A DNA stretch of 64,000 nt. It comes from Anisus vortex. Its lineage: Eukaryota; Mollusca; Gastropoda; Planorbidae. Under the pieces are notes generated by a model. That model was not told where the DNA came from. It saw only the letters and a list, made by a program, of their open reading frames with translations, and made no database searches. Shown here in pieces: positions 61,301 through 64,000 of this stretch. Where the stretch lies: NCBI GenBank assembly GCA_949126835.1, contig CASBPS010000159.1, positions 186,001 through 250,000 of the forward strand, read 5' to 3'. The position numbers and the translations under genes were made by a program. How positions within the stretch are numbered: the first letter of the stretch is position 1; each line of letters opens with the position of its first letter.

Positions 61301-64000
61301 TTTAAAAAGGTTACTAAGTGCGGGGCTATAGCAGACAAAATCGGAGCTAGTCACCAATTTAATCTTCAATTTTAAAAAGGCTACTAAGTGCGACGCTATA
61401 GCAGACGAAATCAAAGCTAGTCACCAATTTTATCTTCAATTTTTAAAAGGTTACTAAGTGCGGGGCTATAGCAGACGAAATCGGAGCTAGTCACCAATTT
61501 ATCTTCAATTTTAAAAAGGTTACTAAGTGCGGGGCTATAGCAGACAAAATCGGAGCTAGTCACCAATTTTATCTTCTATTTTAAAAAGGTTACTAAGTGC
61601 GGGGCCATAGCAGACGAATTCAGAGCTAGTCACCAATTTTATCTTCAATTTTAAAAAGGTTACTAGGTGCGAGGCTATAGCAGACGAAATCGGAGCTAGT
61701 CACCAATTTTATCTTCATTTTTATAAAGGTTACTAAACTCGGGACTAAAGCAGACGAAATCGGAGCTAGTCACCAATTTTATCTTCAATTTTGAAAAGGT
61801 TACTAAGTGCGGGGCTATAGCAGACGAATTCGGAGCTAGTCACCAATTTTATCTTCAATTTTAAAAAGGTTACTAAGTGCGGGGCTATAGCAGACGAAAT
61901 CGGAGCTAGTCACCAATTTTATCTTCAATTTTAAAAAGGTTACTAAGTGTGGGGCTATAGCAGACGAAATCGGAGCTAGTCACCAATTTTATCTTCAATT
62001 TTAAAAATGTTACTGAGTGCGAAGCTATAGCAGACGAAATCGGAGCTAGTCACCAAATTTATCTTCAATTTTAAAAAGGTTACTAAGTGCGGGGCTATAG
62101 CAGACTAAATCAGAGCTAGTCACCAATTTTATCTTCAATTTTAAAAAGGTTACTATGTGCAGGGCTATAGCAGACGAAATCAGAGCTAGTCACCAATTTT
62201 ATCTTCAATTTTAAAAAAGGTTACTAAGTGCGGGACTAAAGCAGACGAAATCGGAGCTAGTCACCAATTTTATCTTCTATTTTAAAAATGTTACTAGGTG
62301 CGGGGATATAGCAGACGAAATCGGAGCTAGTCACCAATTTTATCTTCAATTTTTAAAAAGGTTACTAAGTGCGGGGCTATAGCAGACGAAATCGGAGCTA
62401 GTCAACAATTTTATCTTTAATTGTAAAATGGCTACTAAGTGCGGGGCTATAGCAGGCAAAATCGGAGCTAGTCATCAATTTTATCTTCAATTTTAAAAAG
62501 GATACTAAGTGCGGGGCTATAGCAGACGAAATCAGAGCTAGTCAACAATTTTATCTTCAGTTTTAAAAGGTTACTAAGTGCGGGGCTATAGCAGACGAAA
62601 TCGGAGCTAGTCACCAATTTTATCTTCAATTTTAAAAAGGTTACTAAGTGCGGGGCTATAGCAGACAAAATCGGAGCTAGTCACCAATTTTATCTTCAAT
62701 TTTAAAAAGGCTACTAAGTGCGACGCTATAGCAGACGAAATCGAAGCTAGTCACCAATTTTATCTTCAATTTTAAAAAGGTTACTAAGTGCGGGGCTATA
62801 GCAGACGAAATCGGAGCTAGTCACCAATTTTATCTTCAATTTTAAAAAGGTTACTAAGTGCGGGGCTATAGCAGACGAAATCGGAGCTAGTGATCAATTT
62901 TATCTTCAATTTTAAAAAGGTTACTAAGTGCGGGGCTATAGCAGACAAAATCGGAGCTAGTCACCAATTTTATCTTCAATTTTAAAAAGGTTACTAAGTG
63001 CGGGGCTATAGCAGACAAAATCGGAGCTAGTCACCAATTTTATCTTCAATTTTAAAAAGGTTACTAAGTGCGGGGCTATAGCAGACGAAATCGGAGCTAG
63101 TCACCAATTTAATCTTCAATTTTAAAAAGGCTACTTAGTGCGACGCTATAGCAGACGAAATCAAAGCTAGTCATCAATTTTATCTTCAATTTTAAAAAGG
63201 TTACTAAGTGCGGGGCTATAGCAGACGAAATCAGAGCTAGTCACCAATTTATCTTCAATTTTAAAAAGGTTTCTAAGTGCGGGGCTATAGCAGACGAAAT
63301 CAAAGCTAGTCACCAATTTTATCTTCAATTTTAAAATGGTTACTAAGTGCGGGGCTATAGCTGACAAAATCGGAGCTAGTCACCAATTTTATCTTCAATT
63401 TTAAAATGGTTACTAAGTGCGGGGCCATAGCAGACGAATTCAGAGCTAGTCACCAATTTTATCTTCAATTTTAAAAAGGTTACTAGGTGCGAGGCTATAG
63501 CAGACGAAATCGGAGCTAGTCACCAATTTTATCTTCATTTTTATAAAGGTTACTAAACTCGGGACTAAAGCAGACGAAATCGGAGCTAGTCACCAATTTT
63601 ATCTTCAATTTTGAAAAGGTTACTAAATGCGGGGCTATAGCAGACGAATTCGGAGCTAGTCACCAATTTTATCTTCAATTTTAAAAAGGTTACTAAGTGC
63701 GGGGCTATAGCAGACGAAATCGGAGCTAGTCACCAATTTTATCTTCAATTTTAAAAAGGTTACTAAGTGTGGGGCTATAGCAGACGAAATCGGAGCTAGT
63801 CACTAATTTTATCTTCAATTTTAAAAATGTTACTGAGTGCGAAGCTATAGCAGACGAAATCGGAGCTAGTCACCAAATTTATCTTCAATTTTAAAAAGGT
63901 TACTAAGTGCGGGGCTATAGCAGACTAAATCAGAGCTAGTCACCAATTTTATCTTCAATTTTAAAAAGGTTACTATGTGCAGGGCTATAGCAGACGAAAT
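52400..64000 (+). repeat. Higher-order repeat family with variable unit, right end
   Basis: One ordered set of monomer types recurs about six times. The landmark TACTATGTGCAG occurs at 53823, 55783, 58650, 60191, 62151 and 63971, with intervals of 1,960, 2,867, 1,541, 1,960 and 1,820 bp (28, 41, 22, 28 and 26 monomers). The AGTGATC unit gives a second series with GATC at 52603, 54564, 57361, 59391, 60932 and 62892. The private GGGGCTAAAGCAG unit just before AGTGATC is shared only by the copies at about 59365 and 60905, so those two are the closest relatives. Confidence 0.75.

Larger units (their letters stand above)
13845..64000 (+). repeat. 70-bp satellite array, right block
   Basis: About 716 head-to-tail monomers over 50.2 kb, the same family and orientation as the left block, running off the right edge. 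No spacer, inversion or second mobile element was seen. Monomer types with linked variants recur in fixed order: GCGACGCTAT; GCGGGGATATAG; GCGGGACTAAAG; GCGAGGCCATAG with GACGAATTCAG; GCAGGGCTATAG; GACTAAATCAG; GCAGGCAAAATC with GTCATC; and AGTGATCAAT. Monomer length varies by 1-2 bp, mainly in the A/T run. From about 34.5 kb on the variant set changes: AATAAGAG units disappear and GGGGATATAG and GGCCATAG units become common. There are no genes. Short open frames of about 60-90 codons arise because three monomers span 210 bp. Confidence 0.97.

Noticed and set aside
13845..64000. CENP-B box in the satellite monomer
   Set aside because: No match to the core TTCG....A..CGGG pattern was found; TTCG occurs only in rare TTCGGGG variants without the rest.

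Overview
The window is eukaryotic repetitive DNA, most likely from an animal and plausibly an arthropod. It has two components. About 56 kb is one head-to-tail satellite with a monomer of about 70 bp. A single 7,904-bp LTR retrotransposon of Ty3/Gypsy type is nested inside it. I see no rRNA, tRNA, host gene or prokaryotic feature. The animal/arthropod guess rests on the retroelement's protein style and the AT-rich intergenic composition; no species can be named.

Layout. Positions 1-5940 are satellite, running off the left edge. Positions 5941-13844 are the retroelement, read on the minus strand: 5' LTR 13390-13844, primer-binding-site candidate about 13368-13385, a 2.07-kb leader without a credible ORF, one 1,237-codon ORF (11321-7608), a 1.2-kb noncoding 3' segment, a G-rich tract, and the 3' LTR 5941-6395. 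It is flanked by a 5-bp target duplication, GTTAC. Positions 13845-64000 are satellite again, running off the right edge. Every monomer I read has the same orientation.

The retroelement ORF is the most unusual object. It runs coiled coil, Gag-like region, CCHC knuckle, aspartic protease (RDTGSS) and integrase (H2C2 zinc finger, D,D-35-E, GPF motif). Between protease and integrase, where reverse transcriptase and RNase H belong, there is instead a stretch that aligns without gaps to the first Gag-like region, exactly 500 residues later. No RT or RNase H motif occurs anywhere in the element. The LTRs differ at 2 of 455 positions, so the insertion is young, and copying must have depended on an RT supplied in trans.

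The satellite has higher-order structure. Blocks of about 14, 16, 18-19, 22, 28, 34-37, 40 and 42 monomers are duplicated in tandem and share private variants. Many recurrent variants are CG to CA or TG changes at the three CpG sites of the monomer. Removing the retroelement and one target duplication restores a 360-bp marker spacing that is identical in four uninterrupted copies elsewhere in the array. The element therefore landed in an already formed higher-order array that has not been rearranged there since.
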